DNA from: Ectocarpus siliculosus
Lineage: Eukaryota > Sar > Phaeophyceae > Ectocarpales > Ectocarpaceae
Reading direction: 5' to 3'
DNA length: 64,000 nucleotides
NCBI GenBank assembly: GCA_000310025.1
Contig: FN648485.1
Span: 126,529-190,528 of the forward strand
Position 1 is the first letter of the stretch. Each line of letters opens with the position of its first letter. Positions 52,612 through 63,317 of the stretch are shown here, piece by piece. The notes under the pieces are model-generated. The model was not told where the DNA came from. It ran no database searches and saw only the letters and a program-made list of their open reading frames with translations. The position numbers and the translations under genes are program-made.

Positions 52612-54960
52612 GTACCTACACTGGACGAACGAACAACCACCGCCGCGGAATTGGTGACCGACTTTACCAATGCTCTCCTCGAAGCAGCGCGGACGACCCT
52701 AGGGGAGGAACCGCGGAGACGCCGCACGCAGGGGTGGTGTGAGACCCCAGAGACGAGAGCAGCGCTGGAGGAGGCCCTTACCACACGGCGGGAAGCGCGC
52801 CGGGCGATGAGGGGCAACTGAAACTCAGCAACGTGGAGAACTCTCAAAGCAGCGTGTAAGGGAGTGGCTACAGCAGTCGAAACGGGCATTTATGCCCACC
52901 TGGACGGATATGTGACTGAACTCGAAGCAATCTACAAAGATCGCGACATGAGAGGACTGTACCAACACCTCAAGAGATCAGTGGGCCTCAGCGGGAGACA
53001 AGAGGGGGGACAGCAGTTCGTCGCGGATGAGAACGGCGTGTTGCTCCGGAACAGGGACGACATCCTCCAACGGTGGGCGAGATTCTTCAGCACCCTACTC
53101 AACACCAAATCCCCCACCCTGAACCCAGACATCATCGAACGAGTGACGCAGCGGCCAGCGACACGTGACAGTCAACGGTTGGGAGAGGTGCCAGATCTCG
53201 AGGAGGTGGCACGGGCAGCGAAAGGCCTCAAGAACTGGAAGGCACCCGGCCATGACTCCCTCCCTGCCGAATTGCTCAAGATCGATGACGACGAACCCGT
53301 TGTCCTGAGACACCTCCATACCATCCTCGTCAAGGTGTGGAACGGAGGAGATATCCCCCAAGAGTGGAAGGACGCAACCATCAAGGTGCTGTACAAGAAG
53401 GGTGACCGGTCCAACTGTAACAACTACAGGGGGATTTCGCTACTATCTCACGTAGGCAAGGTTCCCATCAAGATCATCACCAACCGTCTAAGCGCCTTCT
53501 GCGAAGCCAACAACATCCTCCCGGAGGAACAGTGCGGATTCCGACCCGGGTGATCCACCGTCGACATGCTGTTTGTCGTGCGTCGCCTCCAGGAGCTGGG
53601 CCGGAGAAAGAAAATACCGCTCTACATGTGCTTCGTCGACTTGAAGAAGGCGTATGATTCGGTGGACCGAGAGATGCTATGGAAGGTGCTGGCCACGGCC
53701 GGGATTCCCGCGAAGCTAATCAAAGTCATCCGCCAATTCCACGATGGAATGCGGGCCCGGGTGCGCATGGACGACGGAGAACTATCGGACTGGTTCTTCG
53801 TCACACAGGGTGTGCGACAAGGATGTGTGCTATCCCCACTGCTGTTCAACATCTTCTTCGCCGAGGTCCTCGAGGTCGTCGTTATCCGATTCAGCGAGGA
53901 TGATGTTGTTTTGCGGAATCTGGTGTGCTGGGAGGAGGGGAAGACGGAAGCGGGGGGGGGGGGAGGAGACACCCATTGACCGAGTACGGAGGGCAGTATG
54001 GGGGATGCTGTATGCCGATGATGCCGGCGTCGTATCGAGGTCTGCAGAAGGACTGGCGAGAATGATGACCATCATCGTTGAGGTGTTCGGAGAGTTCGGG
54101 CTAAACGGTGTCGGAGAAGAAGACGGAGACGCTCCTGATGCGCGCGAAGGACAAGCCGACTGCAACATCACAGTCCCCCCCGCCTCCTCCTCCACCACTG
54201 ACTATCGAAGCCGCGGGACAGAAATACGCCCAGACGACCGAGTTCCGGTACCTCGGTGGCCTCGTCAACGAACATGGCGACCTCACCCGGGAGATCAGCT
54301 ACAGGAGCAGAGGAGCGTGGGCGTGCCTCAGGCGATATGGCCAGGAGCTCTTCGACAAACCGAAAGCGCCATTCCGACTCAAGATCCGCCTCCTCCAGGC
54401 GGAGGCGATGGAGGCACTGCTGTACGGCTGCATGACATGGTCACCACTCAGCGGCCACTATCAGACGCTGCAGTCGACACACCGCCGACTGCTCCTTCGA
54501 GTTATCGGGTACAAGCGCAAGAAAGACACCTACCGGCAGCTCTCGTACGCCCAGACGCTGAAGAGGGTCGAATGCCAGAGCGTTGAAGCCACGATCCGAC
54601 AACGACGCCTACTGTTCGCGGGAGCACTGGCAAGGCAGCCGGACGGGCGACTCCCGAAACGACTGATGCTCGGCGAGCTGGCGGGGGGGGAGAAGCCACG
54701 TAGGGGGGGACAGGAACAGAACTGGCCGAAGTGTGTGCTCGACGACCTGAAGGCCTTCGGGGCCGACCACGGATCTACGAAAACCGACCCAAGTTGTCTC
54801 GGAATTCCCGTACCGAAAGACACGGCACCGAAGTCAAGGTGGACGGAAGCCGCGAAGGTGGAGGGGGGAGTACCCTGGCATGCGGCGGTGCTGCAGGGAG
54901 CTGAGAGGTTCATGACCTCCTGGCACGAGAAGGGAAGAAGAGGTCAGCCGACAACGAGCG
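52612..54960 (+). pseudogene. LINE reverse transcriptase, decayed
   Basis: The order seen is a pre-RT region with [16 protein letters not shown], then [64 protein letters not shown] (motif A), VTQGVRQGCVLSPLLFNIFF, LYADDAGVVSRS (motif C), FRYLGGLV, then a C-terminal region with MEALLYGCMTWSPL. These are the classic LINE RT blocks. Lesions are a TGA at 52819-52821, a TGA at 53551-53553 in place of an expected arginine, a frameshift at the G run 53953-53964, and another near 54105. Both TGA stops fit CGA-to-TGA changes. The C-terminal frame (54108-55000) is long and intact. Confidence 0.92.
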
Positions 54961-55747
54961 CTCAAACGAAACCACAAGCCAACAACCAATGGGGCGGGAG
55001 GGGGGCAGGAGACGGACGAGACGGCGAGGGAAGAAAGCAAACGAGAAGAGACGGACCGAGTGGCACGACACGTGCCGGATTGAATTTCTTTTCGCCAATT
55101 CCCCCCCCCCCAACGCTGCACCATTGCACCAACCCCCCAGTAGTAGTGATTTCGTACCATTACAATGTATCGCTGGTTGGTGGCCATGTTTGCGTGTTTG
55201 CTTGTTCGTTAGTGGTCTCTCCACCGTGTGCCTTGTTCTGCCTCATACTTCCTGTTATTTTCGGCCTGGTCCCTCTTTGTCCTCGCCCTTTTTTTCATTT
55301 TTTCATTTTATTTTCATTTATTTTCTCTTCTCCTTACGGTTTCCATTTTTATTTTTTCTCCTTTTTTTTCTCTTTGTCCTTTTTTGTTTTTTTTATGTTC
55401 TCTTTTTTTCTCTCTTTTTCTGTGCCAGATGGACTTGTCTCTGCTTGCGTTGTGAAGTACCAAGATTGAACCAAGGGAGTGTGCCTCTTTCTCTCCGGCC
55501 CATGATAGATAGTGACTGCTAATCTCAGTTGATACCCCGCATAGCGTGAAGAGGGAGCGGAGGATCCCAGAATATCTGTCGTTGATTTCTATTGACTTGC
55601 GGACCCCTCGGGGACAGTATATTGGAGTGTACCTTTTTAGGGTAAGTTAACCTGTGACCACGGGAATCGACCGCGTCGAGTGTTGGATCAGTACGGACAT
55701 ACGAACGTACTGGGTAGAGAGAGATCGGAACGGTTTTTAATGTGAAG

Positions 55748-55772
55748 ACAACAACAACAACAACAACAACAC
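55748..55772 (+). repeat. (ACA)n tail of the LINE
   Basis: An ACA/AAC trinucleotide run where a poly-A tail would be expected. The same run, complemented, marks the other LINE fragments in the window. Confidence 0.75.
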
Positions 55773-55860
55773 AGGTGGAGGTCGAACCCCCTTGTGGAGA
55801 AAATACCCCTCCGCCCCCCACCTTGCCAAGGTGGATGTGCCTCATTTTCCTGAATTTTGT

Positions 55861-56243
55861 ACCTTGACAATCTCGGCCGTGCGGCAACCTTGGGAGTCAC
55901 CATGCCAAGGGGCAAAACATCTAAAGGTCATCACAATGCCGGCAACACGCTACCTTGGCAATCTCGGCGGTGCGGCATCTTTGGGAGTCACATCGCCAAG
56001 GGGTAAAAAATCCGAAGGTCATCGCAATGCCGGCAACACGATACCTTGGCAATCTCGGCCGTGCGGCAACCTTGGGAGTCACCTCGCCAAGGGATGAAGA
56101 ATCCAAAGGTCATCGCAATACGGGCAACACGCAACCTTGGCAATCTCGGCGGTGCGGCAACCTTGGGAGTCATCTCGCCAAGGGGAAAAAAATCTCGAGG
56201 TCATCGCAATGCCGGCAACAACACGCGACCTTGGCAATCTCCA
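55861..56243 (+). repeat. Minisatellite, 91-bp unit, four copies
   Basis: Units start ACCTTGGCAATCTCGGC at 55861, 55952, 56043 and 56134 (91, 91, 91, 94 bp), with a fifth start at 56228. Each unit carries ACCTTGGC near its start and CGCCAAGGG about 35 bp later, which are complementary and could pair. The array begins about 80 bp after the LINE tail. Confidence 0.95.
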
Positions 56244-56734
56244 TATTTTGTAGTTAATCATGTGTGTGTGCGGAGGAACAAGGAAGGGAGGAACAAATCG
56301 GGGGCGCGCAGATTGGAGTGCGGAGGGGGCCCACGGAAGGTGCATAATTTCCATAGGGAGGGGGGGCTCTCGAGAAAAAAATGGTTGGAGCTGACGTGGA
56401 CACGCACGACAGAGCCAGTGTGTCGCTCCCTTCCCGCGCTCCCGTCCCCCTTACGTGTAAAGAGCATATGCACCGTCAGCGTTATGACCAGCACGGGCAC
56501 TACTGCTGACCCCCAGCATGCTGCAGCAGCACAGTCGCAGTCTAACTGCAGAAGAAGGAGGAAAAGATGCAGAAGCACGTCGCGAAGATCAGGACCAAAG
56601 TGCGAAGGTTGCGTGACAACCTCACGGATGAGGTGAGGGGGGCACACCCACCCGATGTAGTATGAACCTTTTGCCCCGTCCCTTTGGATTTGCACCCAAT
56701 AATAAACCCGCCACGACCTCTATACTCTCTCTCC

Positions 56735-56803
56735 CTCTCTTTCTTTCTCTGTCTCTCTCTGTCTCTCTCTTTCTCTCTCTCTTTGTTTGTCTCTCTCTTT
56801 CTT

Positions 56804-56844
<41 letters not shown>

Positions 56845-56945
56845 GTCTCTCTGTCCCTTTCTCTCTCTGTCTGCCTATCTGCCTGTCTCTCTCTGTCTGC
56901 CTCTCTCTATCTCTCTCTCTCCCTCTCTCTCCCTCTCGCTGGCTC
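56735..56945 (+). repeat. Long CT-rich (pyrimidine) tract
   Basis: Over 200 bp of CT dinucleotides interrupted by GTCT and TTTCT steps. It yields low-complexity Ser/Leu frames that are not genes. Such tracts can form triplex structures. Confidence 0.95.
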
Positions 56946-57138
56946 GCTCTCCCATTCGTTCCCAGGGATCTCTCCGAAGATGTCGGTACTGCTGTAGACT
57001 ATGACCCAACTTAATTCGTGACTGGGTTGATATGAATTTTTCTGTCTTTTTCCCCACAACTGGCTCTCTGCGGTCAAAGATTTTCCAAGCAGCGTGTACA
57101 CCCGTAGGTCACGGTGGCAAGGATAGTGCAGCAGTGGG

Positions 57139-57170
57139 TCCCTGTGAGCCCCCACATGGGCTCACAGGGA
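57139..57170. other. Perfect 13-bp inverted repeat with 6-nt loop
   Basis: TCCCTGTGAGCCC at 57139-57151 and its exact complement GGGCTCACAGGGA at 57158-57170, separated by CCACAT. No T run follows, so it is not a typical terminator. Confidence 0.85.
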
Positions 57171-57211
57171 TAGGGACGCGGTGTATGTAAGGGTGACGAA
57201 CAGGAGTGAGT

Positions 57212-57227
57212 ACAGTAGTACTACTGT
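57212..57227. other. 16-bp perfect palindrome
   Basis: ACAGTAGTACTACTGT. Similar ACAGCAGTA words recur close by (57230-57280) and widely through the window. Confidence 0.8.
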
Positions 57228-58440
57228 TGTACAGCAGTAGCAGCTATGCGGAGAGAAATAGACTGCTGTACAGCAGGAGTAGTTTCTGAGCAGGTGTGCA
57301 TGCCGTCTCCGACAGCAACCGTCCGCACAGAGGATGTACCTGTCCAAGCAATACCTGTTGGCACATCTTCTCCACCTCATCTTTGGACAGAGCATACACT
57401 GACGGGAAACCGCCTCACAGAAGCGCCAGATCGACGAAAAAAACGGCCCGCGCATCAGAGAATCGAGACCATCATCCACTATCGCACAAAATGCATAAAA
57501 ATCGAAATAAATTTTACTAATCTGTACTACAAATAGAGAGCTGTGATCGGAGCTGTGATCAGAGCTGTAGTCCCGAAAACCCTTGCCTTTGAGCGAAATT
57601 TTGCACACAGCAGACGAACCACCCTCCACTCCCAATACTGGGAACCACACGCACCGCAATCACAACAACATCAAGCACCGAGGCAGTACGTTAGCATCGG
57701 CTCCGGTGTACGCTTGCTCTGCTCTCCCCCGCGGATGCGGCACCGGGTCGATCACATGTTCAGGGTGCTGTATGCACCCTCCGGTGGTATTTTGCGTTTG
57801 AATCTTGCAGTACCGGTAGGCAGTAGATTGGATCTGGAAAGGATATCTGCCCCACGTCAGAGAGGTTAGGTATGAGTGAATAGTATTGCACTATGTGAGT
57901 CCTGTGCGCATTGCTGATAAGCGTGCTCTTGGGGTGGGCTGCCTGTGTCTCCCTGCTGGTTTCTATGTATGTTTTTTGCTGTTGGCCGAGGCACAACGAC
58001 GATCTTTCGGCACGCAAAGTGGATGGAGCTGAGAACGGAGCTGAATCGGCCTGTAGTCACGTACGGGTTAAGACTACTGTACTAGGTATGACCCAACGAA
58101 TCTATCTCTATCGAAGAATCCTCACACTACAGTACAAGTGCAAGGGGCTTCGGGGGCTTCCGCCGTCACGCTTAAGGAAGCGATTCCAAGATACATGGTT
58201 TTTTATCGCGTAAACGATGCGGTTGGTGAGTTTTAAACGATGTTGACTGGCTGAAAGATACTGCGCCTTTCCGACATCTGTGCATACGAAAGAGAAGAGT
58301 AGAAAAGAGACTCACGAAGGCTGGGCAAGAGTGGGATGCGGGAGAGCGCTGAGGAGCTGAGGAGTGAGGAGGATGTGCAACCGAACGAATGCGGGTGTCG
58401 AGAAGCAGCGTCACCCTGGTTGTCATATTCATATCTTTCG
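57228..58440. other. Non-coding, no exon recognised
   Basis: Frames are short. I find no exon upstream of 58820 that would join the unknown gene. Confidence 0.4.
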
Positions 58441-58441
58441 C

Positions 58442-58472
<31 letters not shown>
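58442..58472 (-). repeat. (GTT)n microsatellite, possible LINE tail
   Basis: Ten GTT units followed by CTTCACATTAAA, which resembles the complement of the LINE end (TTTTTAATGTGAAGACAAC). It may be a heavily truncated LINE insertion in antisense. Confidence 0.7.
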
Positions 58473-58819
58473 CTTTTCTTCACATTAAACAAGTGTCAGT
58501 TGCTATTCCCAAAATCTGACGAAGACTCGGTCGGTGGTCACAAAAATGCTAGAGCCATCAGAAGATACAGTATAAAGAACACTCACACTTTGCAAGGAAA
58601 GGGCCGGCGTCAAGAAGAAGTGCACCTACAATCCCTGCAGTACGTATACGTGCCAAAAAATAAATGAAGTACCTGTGCGCACACTACATTTGACGACAGC
58701 GCGCAGAGAAGAGAGAATCAAACACTAATCCCTCGTGTCGCGGCCTTGCATTTATTGTTACCATTGTTTGATCTCCGTGCTGCTCGTCCCTGTCCCTGCT
58801 TGTATCTATTGCTGTGCAG

Positions 58820-58960
58820 ACCAGGTGGATCGACGTGGACGACTACAAGGACGGGAAGCGTCTTGTTTCATTCCTGGCGAAGCACATGTCCCACGTTCTG
58901 ACGGGCAGCGAAGCGGCGGTGAAGGGCGCGCTGCTCGCCAATAACAACATCAATTTAGTG
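58820..58960 (+). CDS. Unknown gene, exon A
   Basis: 47 codons between the acceptor TATTGCTGTGCAG and the donor GTAAGG, phase 0 at both ends. It reads TRWIDVDDYKDGKRLVSFLA, then KHMSHVLTGSEAAVKGALLA and NNNINLV. The composition is that of a soluble globular protein, with strong codon-level order compared with flanking DNA. I recognise no family. The next likely exon at 59107 starts in phase 0 and would join in frame. Confidence 0.65.
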
Positions 58961-59106
58961 GTAAGGTTCGAAAGCTCTCAACAGCTAGGCTCAGCTACAC
59001 AGCCTCGAGCCCACTGCTGTGCAAGGTTGGACATGAAAATCGTTGTGGCGTATTGTAGCCCCTGATGAGGACGTCGGGCTGAGCCGCTCTGGAGAGCTCA
59101 CCGTAG

Positions 59107-59178
59107 GTGCTCGCCGAGAAGCAAAGGATTTGCAACGTCATCATTACGGAAGACGACAATGAAAGAGAGAGACACGCC
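59107..59178 (+). CDS. Unknown gene, exon B candidate
   Basis: After the acceptor CTCACCGTAG the frame reads VLAEKQRICNVIITEDDNER, in phase with exon A. The donor is unclear, because no good GT lies directly after the coding-like part, so the end given is approximate. It may continue to a weak GTATCG near 59247. Confidence 0.4.
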
Positions 59179-59363
59179 GGCCAGCTCTCGATCCCCTTGG
59201 GAATGGGTTCCAGCCCCCAATGCGAAAATGCGCCACCACTCTTCTTTGGGTATCGTCGAAGAAAACGTTTGGTGTGTTTTCCACTAACCCCCCCCCCTCA
59301 CCACTCCCCCCATCCTGTCGCACGCATTTGTCGCCGTAATGCCCGCTGCCGCACGCTTTTCAG

Positions 59364-59584
59364 CAAAGTTTGTCGCGGCATTGACGACCAGGTCCTGCGA
59401 AATGTACAAGGCCATACGGCTTGTCATCTTCGACAGCCTCACGGCAACCCTCGACCGCGTAACCAAGAGGAACATCGAGACTGCCGACGAGGAGGGGTCC
59501 GAGGATGATAGTTTCAGGGAGAACGAGGTTCCCGCGCGTCGGCAATCATGCCTCATCGCCCTCACCCAGCTCAAAGAGACGTAG
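59364..59584 (+). CDS. Unknown gene, exon C candidate
   Basis: Begins after CACGCTTTTCAG and reads KFVAALTTRSCEMYKAIRLV, then IFDSLTATLDRVTKRNIETA and an acidic DEEGSEDDSF stretch, then RRQSCLIALTQLKET before TAG. Codons after the TAG (LEKLKNVEWL) still look coding-like, so the stop may be a true C-terminus or a lesion. An in-frame ATG at 59339 would also allow a stand-alone 81-residue ORF. The acceptor phase needs one base from the previous exon. Confidence 0.5.
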
Positions 59585-59844
59585 CTCGAGAAATTGAAGA
59601 ATGTGGAGTGGCTGATTCGTCTTTTGTTTGGTGGTTGCCTCTCGGGGGCGACGCAACTTGTGTGCTGTTGGGCGTTGTTCATTTTGTTTTCTCCACAATG
59701 TCTTGGTGAGTGTGTGCCCTTGGGAAGGCGATGGCGGGTTCTTCGTCGTAGATTATTCCGTATTGACTTGTGCCGTGTTGCTTTGTGCTCACGTGTGCGT
59801 GTTGCGGAAGTCTTTTTTTTCGCTCATTGAATTGCAGCCAGTGA

Positions 59845-60116
59845 ATCGGAGAGAGCTATTGCAGCGTGCCTCAGAACACAATCTTGTTGCGTTAGGCGCC
59901 AAATGGAGCAAAAATGGTGGTCGATATATGCTTCAACAGGGACGCGCATGTTTCTCTTTTGTACTATGATAAGCTCAAGCACATGCTCTCCAAAGAATAT
60001 GTTTTTGGTCACGTGTCGTGGGCTACTTGGTTGTACCAGAAGACATATTTGCGAGCATACTGGCGAAAGGCGTACTATTCGGCAATACATACCCGCGGCG
60101 TGTTGCGTGATTCCTG
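59845..60116 (+). CDS. Unknown gene, exon D candidate, two frames
   Basis: After CATTGAATTGCAG one frame reads NRRELLQRASEHNLVALGAK and stops. From about 59914 another frame reads HVSLLYYDKLKHMLSKEYVF, then GHVSWATWLYQKTYLRAYWR and ends IHTRGVLRDS before TGA. Both look protein-like, so a frameshift or a short unseen intron near 59915 seems likely. No family is recognised. Confidence 0.4.
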
Positions 60117-60351
60117 AAGCTTAATACATGAAGCGGTTGTGGTCGTAGGCTACGACCCGCTGCTTTTGCGCTCCCCCTCTTGTTTTCCTCATTCAAAAGT
60201 TCGCGGATACATGTCGTCGACCGGCTCGAACACAATTTCATGGCGCGTGTTTTGATTTGTCGGCAACTGCTGCAAGGTTCAAGGTAGCTTTCTCGCAACC
60301 CGAAAATCGAACGGTTACTTCTGTTGGACTGATTTTTTGACAAACACGCAG

Positions 60352-60474
60352 CATGCTTTGGCATCGGCCGGAGAGCTTGCGGGGCGAGCGTTCCAAACCG
60401 TTCGCGACCAGCACACGAATCGCCCCCTTAGGGAGATCTTCGCGCTCAGCTGGGACAAGGATTTCGACGCTCGG
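60352..60474 (+). CDS. Unknown gene, exon E
   Basis: 41 codons between the acceptor ACAAACACGCAG and the donor GTGAGA, phase 0 at both ends. It reads HALASAGELAGRAFQTVRDQ, then HTNRPLREIFALSWDKDFDA and R. Its phase is compatible with exon F, 2.8 kb downstream. Confidence 0.6.
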
Positions 60475-60881
60475 GTGAGACATTCTAACCTGTTTTTAGA
60501 TTTTGCTCAAGCGAAGCGAGATTTCTAATCTGGCCTGAGGTCTCGCCGCAATATAGGGCCCCATCAAGACCAAACCGTTTGTACAGTCTCTTCGGTTTTA
60601 GAGTTCATGACTTGAGAATACAGGGGTCAGCAGATAGATGCACTTTTTTTCTCGGAACGCACAGAGGATTGCAGCAGAGAACATACGCACTGCGGGCGAC
60701 ACCACACAGCAGACAACACACGCACAGCGGGCAATAACATCTGGGCTCGATTGGGCTGGACTCTCTTTGGTGTGATGAGGGTGTGCATTGTGCTGTCTGT
60801 CGTGCATGATTTTTTGTTACCGCCGCGTTTATCAACTGCCAGCAATGTGAGCACAGCACCACGTTAGTTCTCGACACCTAG

Positions 60882-61182
60882 GACGCCTATCGCTATCGCA
60901 CCACTTCGAGCGTGTGATCCATTGTGGTGTCTCTGGGCAAGATAGTTATGTTGGGTATTGGGTGCTGTGTGTGGCGAGAGCATCGTGGCGATGTGAAATC
61001 CGGTTTGGCGTTTTCGCCTTGCGATGTGGCCCGATTGCCCGGGCCAAAAAAAAGCGATTTGGATTCCACGCCGCCACGAAGGTCTTCCCACACACAGCAC
61101 CCATGCCTAACACAACTGTCACGGCCCTAGATATCGCAATGGAGCACACGCTCGAAGTGGTACCAAGACGATTGGTGCGCTA
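60882..61182. repeat. Foldback inverted repeat, arms about 135-150 bp
   Basis: The left arm 60886-61035 and the right arm 61050-61180 are imperfect reverse complements meeting at GCCCGGGCC near 61035-61047. Matched words include CCACTTCGAGCGTGTG against CACACGCTCGAAGTGG, and GGGTGCTGTGTGTGG against CCACACACAGCACCC. It resembles a foldback or MITE-like element and would form a long hairpin in RNA. I did not find clear target duplications. Confidence 0.88.
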
Positions 61183-61946
61183 GGTGACGAGAACTGACTT
61201 GTGTCCTGCTGTTTCGCTAGCAGTTGGACAACACCGAACAAAAAAGAGGAAACAGGAGGTTCAGCAATAGTGTGCGGGGGGAATGTATGACCACGAAAGC
61301 GAGATGTGGACGGGGGCGGGGGGGGTTAACCGGTAGGTGAAAGGTATCGTTACCACAGCTCCAACACCAGCTCACAGCAGGTAGGTAAAGTATCAAGTGT
61401 GTGGTGTATGCATTCTGTTTCCACCCGTGGAGGCACACGTCTGACGACAATTACATCTATCAGCTGTCGCTCGTTGTAGCGACAGCTAGTATGTCTTATG
61501 ACACGCGGCTCAACGTGATCAGGGCGAATATGTAGCGTTCAGAAGGAAGGCGTTGTTTGTGTCGTGGATCGGAATTTGAAAAACATCGACCAGAGTGGGG
61601 GTGTGGTCAGCTGTGCTCCGTGCCCCCCCCCCCCCTTCCCCCCCCGCGGAGGACCCACGGATCAGGCCCGCCTGCAGTTCGTCCTCGACGCGCACCGCTC
61701 GACAGCGGGGAGCCTGTGGTACCAAGAGAGAGACAACGGAGAACAGAGTAAACGAGTGGGCACAGGACTGATCGACTTTCCCACCCGCCCGCCCGCCCTC
61801 GTCGCTCAGGAGAGGGGGGGGGGGCGTACTCATTCGCTGCTTGCTGTAGTCATTTGACCATTGACCACGCGTCCCTTTCGACACGGAGCACCGTTCCTAC
61901 CCCTACTAGAGACACCACCAACATTTGGGAGCTCTTTACGTTTCTG

Positions 61947-62336
61947 TCACGAACTCCATAAAAAATTCTTGCACATCTTATCCCCGTCCTCTAGGGCCTC
62001 TTGTGCCCACCATCTATCCCCAATTATCGCGGTCGTTTTTTGGCTGTTGTCTAATTTACCAAACTTGTCCATGTCACACCCTCTCTGTCCCATTTCCTCC
62101 TCGAGATCCTCTCTTTCCTTCCTGTACAACTCACACTCCCCAACTATGTGGGGTCTACTCTCCTCTGATTTGCCACATGAACATGTGTGTCTTTCCTCTT
62201 CCTCTCTCCTACGGCTGGTATACGTCTTCCTCCGTTCTGGCAAGTCCAGATCGCCTACTCGAAATTGCAATTTCAGCTTTTTCGCGTAGTCCATGGGGCC
62301 GTCCAAGTACCTCTTCATCCCTATCCCTTCTTGCAA
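61947..62336 (-). pseudogene. LINE C-terminal fragment, second LINE family
   Basis: The minus frame reads KKLKLQFRVGDLDLPERRK, then ERHTCSCGKSEESRPHIVGE and CELYRKEREDLEEEM, then AIIGDRWWAQEALEDGDKM. The Cys/His cluster followed by an acidic helix and a GDRWW block is the C-terminal tail I associate with a clade of LINE reverse transcriptases in marine eukaryotes. The RT core is missing. It lies antisense in the putative intron between exons E and F. Confidence 0.7.
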
Positions 62337-62355
62337 CTTCCCGGTATTTTTCCAA

Positions 62356-62372
62356 GGGGGGGGGGGGGGGGG
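62356..62372 (+). repeat. G17 homopolymer
   Basis: A run of 17 G, prone to sequencing error and able to form G-quadruplex structures. A C-rich run also lies at 61622-61645. Confidence 0.9.
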
Positions 62373-62399
62373 TCAGGTTGCACAAACTCGGTCGGTCAC

Positions 62400-63317
62400 G
62401 ACAAGCGCCCACAAAAAATTATGAATCTTTGTCATTTTGTTTTGCCGAGAACATTCATATGTTGTATGTTGGGGTGAGGAGTGAGGGTCAGGTAGCCCCA
62501 GAGGGGTGGAGGCTATACGGGTTGGCTGAGTATTTAACTTGGGGGAGTGGAGCGGAGACATGAAGGGTATACACTGCGAGGGTTGAGGGTATCGTTTTTC
62601 TTTCGTCTGTCGGTGTTCCACACGGTTTCCCGAATGTTTCATTCAGTATAGGTGTACGTCGAAGAAAAAAAATGCCAGAATTCTTGAACTTACTAACCGT
62701 GTCTGTCCCACTGCTATGAACGGCCCCGGCATGACTTCGCTTCCCCGCCCACCCACCTACCCCCCGCTCGCGCATCATCGACTTTCATTTGCTTGGAAAG
62801 ATGTGCCCCACGTCCCGCATTACGCTCCCTTGCCTATATTTGGTCGAGATGGGAGCCCGTGTATTGTTTCCCTCCCAGCTGTATGTTTTGCTCAACACGA
62901 GCCGAGCGAGAGAGAGGGAGAGAAACCAGGCACGCCTTCTTGTCCCCGAAGGGTACATGTACCCCCCTGTTCACTTTGCCCCGCATACCTTCCGTTCTTT
63001 CACCTTAAAGGAGGGGTAGGCAGGAAGGAAGCCAAAGTATTGGCCTCCAAACCTGGCAAACCCCTACTATATTAGCCCTCTTTCCCCCGTTCTATCTAGG
63101 CTGCTTTCCCTTGTACGTGAACTCTCGAGAAAGCGATTGTACCCCCACAGATGGTCCAGCAAGTCGATGGGTTCGGTAAATAATGGTTTGTGCTGACAAG
63201 CAGGACGCTCCGTCGACTGTGATAACCCGGCTACACAATCCTTACCTATCGCCCTGTTTCTTCTTGCTCTAATAACAATCACGTCTTCGGCCGACGCGCG
63301 ACTTCCCTGCTTTTTAG
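62400..63317. other. Intronic, nothing recognised
   Basis: Only short motif-free frames. The last bases, GACTTCCCTGCTTTTTAG, form a good acceptor for exon F. Confidence 0.45.

Larger units (their letters stand above)
52612..55780 (+). mobile_element. Non-LTR retrotransposon (LINE), 5'-truncated
   Basis: Holds a single reverse-transcriptase frame with stops, a T-rich 3' UTR and an (ACA)n tail at 55748-55772. No apurinic endonuclease domain is seen upstream, so the copy is either 5'-truncated or its N-terminus is destroyed. The same 3' UTR and tail recur in antisense at 37297-38035 and as a stub at 19543-19617. Confidence 0.9.

Noticed and set aside
54108-55469. Hydrophobic C-terminal tail of the LINE frame as a membrane domain
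   Set aside because: The Phe/Leu/Ser-rich tail beyond about 55050 comes from the T-rich 3' UTR and not from a conserved protein region.
56662-57014. Ser/Leu-rich open frames of 75-111 codons
   Set aside because: They are the translation of the CT microsatellite in three frames.
57139-57170. Rho-independent terminator
   Set aside because: A perfect hairpin but without a T tract, and the locus is eukaryotic.
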